Assembly (NCBI GenBank): GCA_964486935.1 | Contig: CAZAPG010000020.1 | Span: 41,459-105,458 of the forward strand | Direction: 5' to 3' | Length of the DNA: 64,000 nt | DNA from: CAZAPG01 sp964486935 | Lineage (GTDB): Bacteria; Chloroflexota; Anaerolineae; 4572-78; J111 | Shown here: positions 17,459-26,566 of the stretch, one piece after another | Layout of the letters: every line of letters starts with the position of its first letter | Numbering within the stretch: position 1 is the first letter of the stretch | Program-made: the position numbers and the translations under genes | Notes under the pieces: generated by a model | What the model saw: only the letters and a program-made list of their open reading frames with translations | Told to the model about the DNA's origin: nothing | Database searches by the model: none

Positions 17459-18769
17459 ATGGCTGACAAACCATTAGAGAAGCATGTTCTTCTGCGACAT
17501 CGAGATGTGCCGGACATTCACAAAATAGATGTCTACATGGCCAACGACGGCTACGCGGCTTTGAAAAAAGCCATCAAAGAGATGAAGCCCGAAGCGGTGA
17601 TGAACGAGGTGAAAGCCTCGGGGTTGCGCGGGCGCGGCGGGGCCGGTTTTCCGGCCGGGGTCAAATGGAGCTTTATTCCCAAAGATATCTACCCCAAATA
17701 TATTGTCGTCAATGCTGACGAGAGCGAGCCGGGCACCTTTAAAGACCGGGAAATCATGGAAGGCAACCCCCACCAATTCATTGAAGGCGTTATATTGTGC
17801 GCCTATTCCGTGGGGGCGGAAACGGCCTATATTTACGGGCGGGGCGAGTTTAAAACCCTGTTCAACGGGCGCTTGCAGCAGGCCGTCAACGAAGCCTACG
17901 AGAAGAATCTCCTGGGTAAAAATATTTTAGGCAGCGATTTCTCGCTGGATATTTATCTGCATCTGGGGGCCGGAGCCTACATCTGCGGCGAGGAAACAGC
18001 GCTGCTCAGCAGCCTGGAAGGGCAGTTAGGGCAGCCGCGCAGCCGGCCACCCTTCCCGGCGGTTGAGGGGCTGTACGCCAAACCGACCGTGGTTAACAAC
18101 GTGGAAACGCTTACCAATGTGCCGCCCATTATTGCCAACGGGGCCAACTGGTACCGCCAGTTTGGCACCGAGAAAAGCCCCGGCACCAAAATCTTCTGCC
18201 TGAGTGGGCGAGTCAACAAACCCGGCAACTACGAGTTGCCGCTGGGAACGCCCATCCGTTATTTAATAGAAGAGTGCGGCGGCGGCATCATCGACGGCAA
18301 AGCGGTTAAGGGGATTTTGCCCGCCGGGGCCTCCTCGAGCATCATGGGGCCGGATAAACTCGACACAACGATGGATTACGAGGCCATGGCCGCGGCCGGG
18401 GCCATGCTTGGCTCGGCTTCGTTCATCATCCTCGATGAAACCGTCGACGCGGTCTGGGCCGCTGAAAAGAATGTGAAATTCTTCAAACACGAGAGCTGTG
18501 GCAAATGCAGCCCCTGCCGCGAAGGCACTCACTGGCTGGTGGGTGTTTATCAAAAGCTGCGTGAGGGGCGCGGCACCAAAAAAGATGTGGAACTGCTCGA
18601 TACCATTATCGGCCAGATGGAAGGCAACTGCTTCTGCCTGCTGGGCGAGTTTGTGGTGCCCGGCGTCCGCACCAGCCTGAGCCTGTTCAAGGACGAGTAC
18701 GAAGCGCTGGCCGATGAAGAAAACGAAGTTGAGCCGCAAGAGCATAATTTGATTCACGCTTTCTTTTAA
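17459..18769 (+). CDS. nuoF: NADH-quinone oxidoreductase subunit F
   Basis: A 436-residue subunit that binds NADH and FMN and holds cluster N3; it accepts the hydride from NADH. The dinucleotide loop GLRGRGGAGFPAG, the FMN site with NADESEPGTFKDR, GAGAYICGEETALL and the 4Fe-4S ligands ESCGKCSPCREG plus the Cys in GNCFCLLGE are all present. I choose ATG 17459, with GGAAAG just before it, over an upstream in-frame start at 17429 that lies inside the preceding gene. Confidence 0.95.
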   Translation: MADKPLEKHVLLRHRDVPDIHKIDVYMANDGYAALKKAIKEMKPEAVMNEVKASGLRGRGGAGFPAGVKWSFIPKDIYPKYIVVNADESEPGTFKDREIMEGNPHQFIEGVILCAYSVGAETAYIYGRGEFKTLFNGRLQQAVNEAYEKNLLGKNILGSDFSLDIYLHLGAGAYICGEETALLSSLEGQLGQPRSRPPFPAVEGLYAKPTVVNNVETLTNVPPIIANGANWYRQFGTEKSPGTKIFCLSGRVNKPGNYELPLGTPIRYLIEECGGGIIDGKAVKGILPAGASSSIMGPDKLDTTMDYEAMAAAGAMLGSASFIILDETVDAVWAAEKNVKFFKHESCGKCSPCREGTHWLVGVYQKLREGRGTKKDVELLDTIIGQMEGNCFCLLGEFVVPGVRTSLSLFKDEYEALADEENEVEPQEHNLIHAFF

Positions 18770-18773
18770 AAAA

Positions 18774-18840
18774 TAGTAATTAGGGATTAGTAATTGGTAA
18801 TTACCAATTACCAATGACTAATTACCATTTACCCTTTACC
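18774..18840. repeat. Phased heptamer repeat with palindromic centre, nuoF/nuoG gap
   Basis: Nine 7-bp units and a partial tenth fill the gap. The first four are of type TAGTAAT, the next five of the complementary type TACCAAT. The junction is the 16-bp palindrome ATTGGTAATTACCAAT (18793-18808). The element ends just before the ribosome-binding region of nuoG. Confidence 0.85.
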
Positions 18841-18857
18841 AAGGTCAAACGGAGCCT

Positions 18858-21518
18858 ATGTCCGATCAAGTTACACTAACCGTTGATGGCGTTGAAGTCA
18901 CCGTACCCAAAGGAACGCTGATTGTTGAGGCCGCCAAGAAAATAGCCAACGAGATTCCCGTTTTTTGCTACCACGCCAAAATGGAGCCGGTGGGTATGTG
19001 CCGCATGTGTCTGGTTGAGGTGGGTACGCCGGCCATCAACCGCGAAACCCGCCAGCCGGAACTGGATGAAAACGGCAACCCCATCGTTCGCTTTTTCCCC
19101 AAGCCGATGACCGCCTGCACCACGCCCGTATCCGAGGGGATGGTGGTCAAAGTCAATTCCGAGGCGGCGCTGGACGACCGCAAGGCCGTGCTGGAATTTT
19201 TGCTGACCAGCCACCCGCTCGACTGCCCCGTGTGCGACAAGGGCGGCGAGTGCCCCCTGCAAGATTTGACCATTCGGCACGGGCCGGGCAACAGCCGCTT
19301 TGATTATGAAGACAAGCAGCACTTCCCCAAACGCTATCCGCTGGGCGATTTGATTGTGCTGGACATGGAGCGCTGCATTATCTGCGCCCGCTGCGTCCGC
19401 TTTCAGGATGAAATCGCCCACGACCCGGTGCTGGGCATCGAGGAGCGAGGACGCCGCGCCCACATTGTCAGCTATGGCGAGCCGGCCTTCGACAGCCACT
19501 ACTCCGGCAACACCGCCGATATCTGCCCGGTTGGTGCGCTGACCACCCGTGACTTCCGCTTTGGGGCGCGGGCCTGGGAGCTGAAAAACATCCCCAGCGT
19601 CTGCAACCATTGCGGCGTCGGCTGCAACACGGTGCTGGGCACGCGCACCGGCGAAATCAAACGGATCATGCCCCGCCAAAACGAAGCCGTTAACGAAATT
19701 TGGATTTGCGACAAGGGGCGCTTTGGCCATCACTTTAACGGCAGCCCCAACCGGCTGACCCATCCCCTGGTGCGCAAAAACGGCCAGCTGGTTGAAGCCA
19801 CCTGGAACGAGGCCCTTGACCTGATTGGCCGGAAATTCAGCAGCATCAAAGAATCAAACGGGGCCGACGCTCTGGGCGGCATTGCCGGAGCGCGTCTCTC
19901 TAACGAAGACCTGTACCTGTTCCAGAAGCTTTTCCGCGAAGCGATAGGCACGCACAACATTGACCATCGCGTGGGCTTGAGCGCCGCCCTGGAAGATGAC
20001 ACGGTTCATCGCGTGGGCGTTGGCTGCGGCACCGATTTGGGCCGCGTGGGCAAAGATACTGCCATTCTGGTCATCGGCTCCGACCTGGACCAGGAAGCGC
20101 CCATTCTCTACCTGCGCGTGGCCGGAGCCTCGGTAAAGCGCGGGGCGCACCTGATTAACGCCGGCGGGCGTCGCACCAAGCTGGATGCCCAGGCCAAAAC
20201 CTCGCTGCGTTATCAATATGGCGCGGCGGCGCATCTGGCGCTGGCGCTGCTGGCTGCGGTGGTGGGGCAAAAATTGATTAATCAGGAATTTATCGACAGC
20301 CGGACCACCGGTTTTGCCGAATTAAAGAAAGCATTGCAAAATTACGCGCCCAAAAAAGTCGCCAAAACCATCGGCATCTCTGCCGAAGAGATTGAAGCCG
20401 CCGCCAGAGCCTTTGCCGAAGCCAAAAACGGGATTATCTTGTTTGGGCTGGAAGCGGGCAACGACCCGGCCCTGCGGGCGGCGCTGGAGGCGCTGGCGCT
20501 GGTTACGGGCCACGCCGGCAAGCCAAACAACGGCCTGATTGCCGTACTGCCCCACGCCAACAGTCGCGGCGCGGCGGATATGGGGGTTGTGCCCGACCGC
20601 CTGCCGGGTTACGCGCCGGTCGAAGGCAAGCCGGGGCTATCGGCGCGGCAGATGTTGGATGAAGAGTCGACCATTAAGGGCATGTTGATTGCCGGGGCCG
20701 ACCCTGCCGCCGAGAGCGAAGCCTACAAAGCCGCGCTCGAAAAGCTGGACTTTTTGGTGGTGCAGGAATTATTTTTAACGGAAACGGCCAGGCTGGCCGA
20801 TGTGGTTTTGCCGGTTAAAGGCGTTGCCGAGCGCGACGGCTCCTTTACCAACCTGGAGCGGCGGGTGCAAACCTTTGATGCCGGCGTGCCCGCGCCGGGC
20901 GATGCCTGGGCCGACTGGCTGGTGTTGGCGGCCATTGCCGGCCACTTGGGCGGTGATTGGGGTTACGCCTCCGCCGATGGGGTGATGGCCGAAATTACGC
21001 AGCGGGTGCCCCTCTATGCCGGGATGGATTTTAAAAATTTGACCGCCCCTATCTCCATCGAGCGGAAAACATCGCACTATATTTACGAGGGGATGAGCTA
21101 CACTGCCGATGTGCGCGAGGGCGTACAGTGGCCCACCCTGGCCGAAGACGAGTCGAACAAGCTGAAATTGCGTTTTGTGGCGCCGGCGCCGGTAGAGAAG
21201 GGCGATGGTTTGACCCTGGTTGCGCCGCGCTTTTTGTACGATGGCGGTCGCTTGCTGGCCGAAGCCGAAGTGGTGGCGGCCCACCTTCACCGGCCCCAGG
21301 CGCTGCTCTCCAAAGCCGACGCGCAGAAATTGGGCGTGGGCAATGGCGATATGGTGACGCTTTCTCAAAATGGAACCTCGGTGGCGCTGCCGGTGCAGGT
21401 CAACCGCAAGCTGTCGGAGGGGATTGTGGTGGTGCCCAGAAACCTGGCGGGCCGGCTTGCTGAAAAGCTGGTGGGCGTAAGCGGTCTGTACACAACCGTA
21501 AAAGTGGAGAAAAACTAA
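18858..21518 (+). CDS. nuoG: NADH-quinone oxidoreductase subunit G
   Basis: An 886-residue subunit that forms the iron-sulfur wire of the peripheral arm. The N-terminal 2Fe-2S domain has GMCRMCLVEV; then come the His/Cys cluster HPLDCPVCDKGGECPLQD, a two-cluster ferredoxin domain (CIICARCVRF, CPVGALT) and the extra N7 site CNHCGVGCN with a fourth Cys in WICDKGRFG. Residues about 300-760 form a molybdopterin-oxidoreductase-like domain without catalytic function in complex I, and the last 110 residues resemble a molybdopterin-dinucleotide-binding barrel. The length fits the long NuoG variant. nuoH follows 4 bases after the stop. Confidence 0.94.
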   Translation: MSDQVTLTVDGVEVTVPKGTLIVEAAKKIANEIPVFCYHAKMEPVGMCRMCLVEVGTPAINRETRQPELDENGNPIVRFFPKPMTACTTPVSEGMVVKVNSEAALDDRKAVLEFLLTSHPLDCPVCDKGGECPLQDLTIRHGPGNSRFDYEDKQHFPKRYPLGDLIVLDMERCIICARCVRFQDEIAHDPVLGIEERGRRAHIVSYGEPAFDSHYSGNTADICPVGALTTRDFRFGARAWELKNIPSVCNHCGVGCNTVLGTRTGEIKRIMPRQNEAVNEIWICDKGRFGHHFNGSPNRLTHPLVRKNGQLVEATWNEALDLIGRKFSSIKESNGADALGGIAGARLSNEDLYLFQKLFREAIGTHNIDHRVGLSAALEDDTVHRVGVGCGTDLGRVGKDTAILVIGSDLDQEAPILYLRVAGASVKRGAHLINAGGRRTKLDAQAKTSLRYQYGAAAHLALALLAAVVGQKLINQEFIDSRTTGFAELKKALQNYAPKKVAKTIGISAEEIEAAARAFAEAKNGIILFGLEAGNDPALRAALEALALVTGHAGKPNNGLIAVLPHANSRGAADMGVVPDRLPGYAPVEGKPGLSARQMLDEESTIKGMLIAGADPAAESEAYKAALEKLDFLVVQELFLTETARLADVVLPVKGVAERDGSFTNLERRVQTFDAGVPAPGDAWADWLVLAAIAGHLGGDWGYASADGVMAEITQRVPLYAGMDFKNLTAPISIERKTSHYIYEGMSYTADVREGVQWPTLAEDESNKLKLRFVAPAPVEKGDGLTLVAPRFLYDGGRLLAEAEVVAAHLHRPQALLSKADAQKLGVGNGDMVTLSQNGTSVALPVQVNRKLSEGIVVVPRNLAGRLAEKLVGVSGLYTTVKVEKN

Positions 21519-21522
21519 GGCT

Positions 21523-22572
21523 ATGGACCAGGAATTTATCATTAGCTTGGTTGTGCAAATTGCCATTGCCGGGGCTGTTGCCACAGCCTTGATGCTTGGT
21601 TTTGCGGCGATGACCGTGGTCGAGCGCAAGTTGCTAGGACGCTTTACGCTGCGTTACGGCCCCAACCGGGTGGGCAAGTTTGGCTCGCTACAGGTTGTGG
21701 CCGACATGTTCAAAATGTTCTTCAAAGAAGAAGTTATCCCCGGCCATGTTGACCGGCTGGTTTACCTGATGGCCCCCGGCCTGGCCCTGATTCCGGCGTT
21801 GATGGCTTTTGCCGTGGTGCCCATTGCCAGCCAGCCGTTTACCCTGCCGTTTGAGGTATTTGGCAGCACCATCACCATCAACCCCTGGATTGCCGATATT
21901 AACGTGGGCATCCTTTATATTCTGGCTATTGGCAGTTTGGGCACTTACGGGGTAATTTTGGGGGGCTGGTCCAGCAACAATAAATACTCGCTGCTGGGCG
22001 GGCTGCGCACCAGCGCCCAGATGCTCAGTTACGAGCTGCCGATGGGGCTAGCCATGCTCAGCGCCATTCTGGTGGCCGGCTCGATGCAGATGACGGAAAT
22101 TGTCGATTTCCAGGCCTCGCGCTGGGGCGGCTTTTTCTGGATTTTGTGGTTCCAGCCAATTGCCTTCATTATCTTCTTTATCTGCGGGCTGGCCGAGGCG
22201 GGTCGCGCCCCGTTTGACCTGCCCGAAACGGAGAACGAACTGATTGCCGGCTTTGCCACCGAATACGGCGGCATGAAGTTTGGCCTCTTTTTTGGGGCTG
22301 AGTATGTGCATATGATTGTGCTGAGTTTTATTGGGGCTACCGTGTTTTTGGGCGGCTGGTCTGGTCCGCTGGCGCAGCAAATTCCTTTTTTGGGGATTAT
22401 CTACCTGTTGATAAAAGTGGCCTTTTTGCTGTTTTTAATGATTTGGGTGCGGGCCAGCACGCCCCGGGTTCGGTTTGACAAGCTGATGAAATTCTGCTGG
22501 AAGTTTTTGCTGCCGCTCAGCATTGCCAACGCAGCGGTAACAGCAGTGGTGATCGGGATTTTGTTTTGGTAG
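21523..22572 (+). CDS. nuoH: NADH-quinone oxidoreductase subunit H
   Basis: A 349-residue integral membrane subunit that joins the peripheral and membrane arms and forms part of the quinone channel. Eight or more hydrophobic helices are visible, with signatures ERKLLGRFTLRYGPNRVG, RAPFDLPETENELIAGF and EYGGMKFGLFFGAEYVHM, whose acidic residues are thought to couple quinone reduction to proton movement. Length and motifs are normal. It starts 4 bases after nuoG. Confidence 0.95.
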   Translation: MDQEFIISLVVQIAIAGAVATALMLGFAAMTVVERKLLGRFTLRYGPNRVGKFGSLQVVADMFKMFFKEEVIPGHVDRLVYLMAPGLALIPALMAFAVVPIASQPFTLPFEVFGSTITINPWIADINVGILYILAIGSLGTYGVILGGWSSNNKYSLLGGLRTSAQMLSYELPMGLAMLSAILVAGSMQMTEIVDFQASRWGGFFWILWFQPIAFIIFFICGLAEAGRAPFDLPETENELIAGFATEYGGMKFGLFFGAEYVHMIVLSFIGATVFLGGWSGPLAQQIPFLGIIYLLIKVAFLLFLMIWVRASTPRVRFDKLMKFCWKFLLPLSIANAAVTAVVIGILFW

Positions 22573-22574
22573 GC

Positions 22575-22637
22575 AGTGAATAGGAAATAGTAAACGGTAA
22601 TTAGTGAATGTAATATCCAATTATCAATTACCACTCC
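22575..22637. repeat. Phased heptamer repeat, nuoH/nuoI gap
   Basis: Nine 7-bp units beginning three bases after the nuoH stop. AGTGAAT occurs at 22575 and 22603 and GGTAATT at 22596; the right-hand units CCAATTA and TCAATTA (22617-22630) are complementary in type. Confidence 0.8.
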
Positions 22638-22666
22638 TGAGAAACAAGCTGTGTCTGGCCCAATGA

Positions 22667-22699
22667 AGACCTCAAAGGTTTCAAAAACCTTTGAGGTCT
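22667..22699. repeat. 33-bp palindromic element, AGACC...GGTCT family
   Basis: A perfect 15-bp stem (AGACCTCAAAGGTTT and its complement) around a 3-base loop. Related to the inner core of the element at 28085-28117, which has AGACCGCAGAGGTT. It opens an in-frame extension ahead of nuoI but is not part of that protein. Confidence 0.85.
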
Positions 22700-22740
22700 G
22701 GAGTAGCTTACAAGATGACAACATAACGGATACGGTAACT

Positions 22741-23259
22741 ATGATCAAAGAAGTCAAAGAAGCAATTATCGGTTCAAAAGAGATAGCGCGGGCAATGGGC
22801 GTCACCATTAAATATCTGTTTAAAGAGCCGGTGACGCACCAGTTTCCCGATGAGCCGGTGGAGGTCTACCCTCGTTTTCGGGGGCGGCACGTTTTGAAGC
22901 GGTACGATAACGGCCTGGAGCGCTGCATTGGCTGCTCGCTGTGCGCGGCGGCCTGCCCCACCGATTGCATTTATGTGGAAGCCGCCGAAAACACCGACGA
23001 AGAACGCTACTCGCCGGGCGAGCGCTACGCCAAAGTGTACGATATCAACATGCTGCGCTGCATTTTTTGCGGCTACTGCGCCGAAGCCTGCCCCACCGAG
23101 GCCATTGTGCTGGAGCACGATTTTGCCCTGGCCGAGTACAGCCGCTGGGATGCCATCTACACCAAAGAACGGCTACTGGAACCGCACGACCCGCCTCATG
23201 TGGTTATCCGCAGCGATGAGGTATTTGAGGAGTCCCATTCCTGGGGCAAGAAAAAGTAG
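22741..23259 (+). CDS. nuoI: NADH-quinone oxidoreductase subunit I
   Basis: A 172-residue subunit with clusters N6a and N6b in two ferredoxin motifs: CIGCSLCAAACPTDCI and CIFCGYCAEACPTEAI. It links NuoG to NuoB in the electron path. I start at ATG 22741 because the upstream open frame (to 22651) is a translation of palindromic repeat DNA; the ribosome binding site at 22741 is weak. nuoJ follows after 22 bases. Confidence 0.93.
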   Translation: MIKEVKEAIIGSKEIARAMGVTIKYLFKEPVTHQFPDEPVEVYPRFRGRHVLKRYDNGLERCIGCSLCAAACPTDCIYVEAAENTDEERYSPGERYAKVYDINMLRCIFCGYCAEACPTEAIVLEHDFALAEYSRWDAIYTKERLLEPHDPPHVVIRSDEVFEESHSWGKKK

Positions 23260-23281
23260 CAAGTGGTGAGAGATTAACCCT

Positions 23282-24109
23282 ATGACCCTTTTTTTGATTT
23301 TAGCTGCCATCGCTATTGTCTCGGCCTTTGGCGTCATTTTTAATAAAAATGTGGTCCACAGCGCCCTGTCGCTGCTGGTAAATTTTTGCACCATCGCGGT
23401 GTTGTATTTTACGTTGAATGCCCAATTTTTGGGGATTGCCCAAATTTTGGTCTATGCCGGGGCTATTGTGGTGCTTTTTTTGTTTGTGGTGATGCTGTTG
23501 GGCGCAGAAGTGGGCGAGCCGATATCCTCGTGGATTAATGGTCGCAATATTTTTTTGGTGGCGCTGGGCCTGATTTTGCTGACGATTGTCGGCACCGCCG
23601 TGTTTGAGAACAGCGTTAACGGCGCGCAGGGCGATTTAACGCAGGAGTCTGTGGCCCAATACGGCCAGACACAGGTGATTGCCGCCTCGCTCTTTACCGA
23701 TTATCTGCTGCCCTTTCAACTGGTGGCCGTGCTGCTCTCGGTGGGGGTGGTGGGGGTGGTCTGGCTGGCTCAACACCAGCGGCGACAATCTTTTAGCCAG
23801 GTAGTGGCCGTACTCGATAGCGACTGGCCGCAAGAAACCCACCGCGAGAATCACAAACTTCTGCGGATAAACTGGCTGCGGCGGCAGACGCTGTTCGACT
23901 TTGACCGCGTGGAAATTGTCCGCGCCACCGATGAGCAAGTGCAGCAATTTATTGCCAACATTCGGAACGACGCCGACGAGTGGCGCGCCATCCAATATCC
24001 CCAAATGGTCTGCCGGGTGTCGCCGGCGTGCAATTTATCAGAAAATACCGTGCGGCTTTTGCGCGATACCTTTGCCGAAGTAAAAGTCGCCCAGGCTGCC
24101 GAGGTTTAA
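23282..24109 (+). CDS. nuoJ: NADH-quinone oxidoreductase subunit J with long soluble C-terminal extension
   Basis: A 275-residue membrane subunit. The first 170 residues are a normal NuoJ/ND6 with five helices and the conserved AQFLGIAQILVYAGAIVVLFLFVVM pattern (seen as FLGIAQILVYAGAI). The remaining 105 residues, from RRQSFSQVV on, are hydrophilic and mixed alpha/beta, with no motif I recognise. Such a tail is absent from the usual bacterial NuoJ of 160-200 residues and would project on the cytoplasmic side. nuoK starts 3 bases after the stop. Confidence 0.9.
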   Translation: MTLFLILAAIAIVSAFGVIFNKNVVHSALSLLVNFCTIAVLYFTLNAQFLGIAQILVYAGAIVVLFLFVVMLLGAEVGEPISSWINGRNIFLVALGLILLTIVGTAVFENSVNGAQGDLTQESVAQYGQTQVIAASLFTDYLLPFQLVAVLLSVGVVGVVWLAQHQRRQSFSQVVAVLDSDWPQETHRENHKLLRINWLRRQTLFDFDRVEIVRATDEQVQQFIANIRNDADEWRAIQYPQMVCRVSPACNLSENTVRLLRDTFAEVKVAQAAEV

Positions 24110-24112
24110 TTA

Positions 24113-24424
24113 ATGTTTGCCGATGTTCCCATTTCTTACTATTTATTACTCAGCGCCATCCTGTTTGCCATTGGCGCCGGGGGCGTGTTGATTCGCCGTA
24201 ACGTGATTATTGTTTTGATGTGCGTCGAAATGATGATGAACGCGGTCAACCTCACCTTTATTGCCTTCTCGCGTTATTTAGATTCGGCCACCGGCCAGAT
24301 TTTTGTGTTTATGATTATGGCCGTGGCCGCGGTAGAGGTGGCCGTAGGGCTGGCTCTACTGGTGGAGTTGAATCGGCATAAACAAAGCGTCGATATTAAC
24401 GAGTTTAATTCTCTGAAAGGATAG
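24113..24424 (+). CDS. nuoK: NADH-quinone oxidoreductase subunit K
   Basis: A 103-residue antiporter-like membrane subunit with three helices. Conserved glutamates of the proton path are visible in MCVEMMMNAVNL and AAVEVAVGLALL. Normal length. It precedes nuoL with a 111-base gap that holds repeat-like DNA. Confidence 0.94.
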   Translation: MFADVPISYYLLLSAILFAIGAGGVLIRRNVIIVLMCVEMMMNAVNLTFIAFSRYLDSATGQIFVFMIMAVAAVEVAVGLALLVELNRHKQSVDINEFNSLKG

Positions 24425-24429
24425 GGGGA

Positions 24430-24482
24430 ACGTATTGCGTGTTCCGTTAAAGGATTTTTAGGCAATACGTGCTACGTAACAT
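24430..24482. repeat. Degenerate heptamer/inverted repeat, nuoK/nuoL gap
   Basis: ACGTATT and GCGTGTT (24430-24443) are adjacent 7-bp units; GCAATAC and GTGCTAC (24462-24475) form a right arm. CGTATTGC at 24431 is complementary to GCAATACG at 24462. Less regular than the other arrays. Confidence 0.55.
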
Positions 24483-24535
24483 TGATTGAATAGTTGCGTG
24501 TCGTTTCTGTAGCGCCATTTCCCCAACTGTTGCTT

Positions 24536-26557
24536 ATGACCCAACTAATCTGGTTAACCATCGCTTTGCCCATTATCGGGGTTCTGTTTAACGGTATTTT
24601 AGGCCGACGCCTGGGCCATTGGGTAGTTAGCATTGTGGGGCCGCTCATGGTGTTAGGCTCATTTTTGGTGGGCGTTGGGGCCTTTTTTGAAATTTCGGCC
24701 CTGGGCGGCCAGGCCGTAACGGTTCACCTGTGGCAGTGGGCCACCATTGGCGGGCTGGATATTCCCGTTAACCTGCTGGTTGACCCGCTCTCGCTGCTGA
24801 TGGTGCTGGTTGTAACCGGCGTCGGTTTTCTCATCCACGTGTACGCCACCGATTACATGGTCCACCGCGATGAGTCGGGCCGGCCCCACCCCGACCGCGA
24901 TTTTGGCCGCTTCTTCACCTTTCTCAACCTGTTCATCGCCTCGATGCTGATTTTGGTGCTGGGCGATAACTTCTTGATGATGTATGTGGGCTGGGAACTG
25001 GTCGGCGTTTGCTCTTACCTACTGATAGGCTTCTGGTTCGACCGCCCCGCAGAGCAGCCGGAGCCGGTTGACCTGGGGGCCGGGCAAGCGCCGGTCAAAC
25101 TGCCGCCGCTGCTCTCGCCGGCGGCTTCGGGGATGAAAGCCTTTATCGTTAACCGCATCGGCGATGTGGGCTTTGCTTTAGGCGTCTTTTTAATCTGGAG
25201 TACCTTTGGCACGCTGCAATTTGAGGGCGTGTTTGCCAACGCCGAGTCGGTCGCCGAGTCGATGCCCACGGTTATCCCGTGGATTACGGCCCTGCTGTTC
25301 ATTGGGGCCATTGGCAAGAGCGCCCAAATTCCGCTCTACGTCTGGTTGCCCGATGCCATGGCCGGCCCGACGCCCGTTTCGGCGCTTATTCACGCGGCCA
25401 CCATGGTCACAGCCGGGGTGTATATGATTGTCCGCAGCAACGCCCTGTACGCACTGGCCCCCGGCGTGTCGCTGTGGATTGCGATTATCGGCGCGGCCAC
25501 GGCCTTTTTTGCGGCCACCATTGCCCTGGTGCAGGTTGACCTCAAACGCATTCTGGCCTACTCCACCGTCAGCCAGCTTGGCTACATGTTTATGGCCGCC
25601 GGGGTTGGCGCTTACACCGCCGCCATGTTCCACCTGACCACCCACGCCTTTTTCAAGGCGCTGCTCTTTTTGGGGGCCGGCTCGGTCATGCACACCCTGC
25701 ACGATGTCATCGACATCCGCCGCATGGGCGGGCTGAAAAACAAAATGAAAATCACCTGGCTGACATTCTGGATTGGCGGGCTGGCGCTGGCCGGCTTTCC
25801 GCTGATGTCGGGCTTTTTCTCCAAGGATGAAATTTTGGCCAGCGCCTTTGAAATGTCGCCGGCGCTGTGGCTGGTCGGCATTGTTACTGCCGGGCTGACC
25901 GCTTTTTACACCTTCCGCGCCATTTTTGTGGCCTTCCACGGCCAGCCGCGCGACCAGCACCTATACAACCACGCCCACGAGAGCCGCGCGCCCATTACCT
26001 TTGCCCTGGTGGCGCTGGCCGTGCTGGCCATAGCCGGCGGCCTGCTGGGGCTGCCGGCGGCCCTGCTGCATGGGCTGGGTATCGACGCGCCGCACCTGTT
26101 GGATGGCTGGCTGGAACCCATCTACGAAACCCTCCACGCCGAAGCGCATCACCTGGCGCTGGGCACGGAATTGGCCCTCTTTTCAACCTCGGCGGTAGTG
26201 GCCATTGCCGGCATTGCCGTGGCTTACTTCTTCTACCTTGCCAAACCGGCCATCCCGCAAACTATGGTCCGCCGCATGCGGCCGCTGTTTGTGCTGCTGG
26301 CCAACAAATATTATGTGGATGAACTGTATCATGCCCTGTTTGTCAAAACCGGCCAGAGTCTGGCTAATGGGATGGCCAAAGGCGTCGACAACCTGCTCAT
26401 CGACCGCACCCTGGTTGACGGCGGGGCCGGCGCGGTTCGCCGGTTGGGCGGGCTGTTGAGCAAACTGCAAGATGGCTATGTGGGTCACTATGCCCTGGCA
26501 ACGTTTATTGGGGTGATTATTTTAATTAGCTACTTCTTTTTGGCTACTTCATTTTGA
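24536..26557 (+). CDS. nuoL: NADH-quinone oxidoreductase subunit L
   Basis: A 673-residue proton-pumping antiporter-like subunit with a long lateral helix. Signatures include the discontinuous-helix region with GKSAQIPLYVWLPDAMAGPTPVSALIHAATMVTAG, and KRILAYSTVSQLGYM (seen as LKRILAYSTVSQLGYMF). About 15 hydrophobic helices are visible. I start at ATG 24536; a TTG at 24494 lies in repeat DNA and adds non-hydrophobic residues. No strong ribosome binding site was found. nuoM follows 9 bases after the stop. Confidence 0.93.
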   Translation: MTQLIWLTIALPIIGVLFNGILGRRLGHWVVSIVGPLMVLGSFLVGVGAFFEISALGGQAVTVHLWQWATIGGLDIPVNLLVDPLSLLMVLVVTGVGFLIHVYATDYMVHRDESGRPHPDRDFGRFFTFLNLFIASMLILVLGDNFLMMYVGWELVGVCSYLLIGFWFDRPAEQPEPVDLGAGQAPVKLPPLLSPAASGMKAFIVNRIGDVGFALGVFLIWSTFGTLQFEGVFANAESVAESMPTVIPWITALLFIGAIGKSAQIPLYVWLPDAMAGPTPVSALIHAATMVTAGVYMIVRSNALYALAPGVSLWIAIIGAATAFFAATIALVQVDLKRILAYSTVSQLGYMFMAAGVGAYTAAMFHLTTHAFFKALLFLGAGSVMHTLHDVIDIRRMGGLKNKMKITWLTFWIGGLALAGFPLMSGFFSKDEILASAFEMSPALWLVGIVTAGLTAFYTFRAIFVAFHGQPRDQHLYNHAHESRAPITFALVALAVLAIAGGLLGLPAALLHGLGIDAPHLLDGWLEPIYETLHAEAHHLALGTELALFSTSAVVAIAGIAVAYFFYLAKPAIPQTMVRRMRPLFVLLANKYYVDELYHALFVKTGQSLANGMAKGVDNLLIDRTLVDGGAGAVRRLGGLLSKLQDGYVGHYALATFIGVIILISYFFLATSF

Positions 26558-26566
26558 GGTAATTGC

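Noticed and set aside
14411..18840. CRISPR array
   Set aside because: The repeats are continuous 7-bp units without unique spacers.
22651..22740. 30-residue N-terminal extension of NuoI
   Set aside because: It is a translation of a perfect palindromic repeat and is not conserved in NuoI; ATG 22741 fits the family.
25190..25960. Minus-strand open frame opposite nuoL
   Set aside because: A shadow of NuoL with composition typical of antisense frames (Gly/His/Gln-rich) and no recognisable motif.
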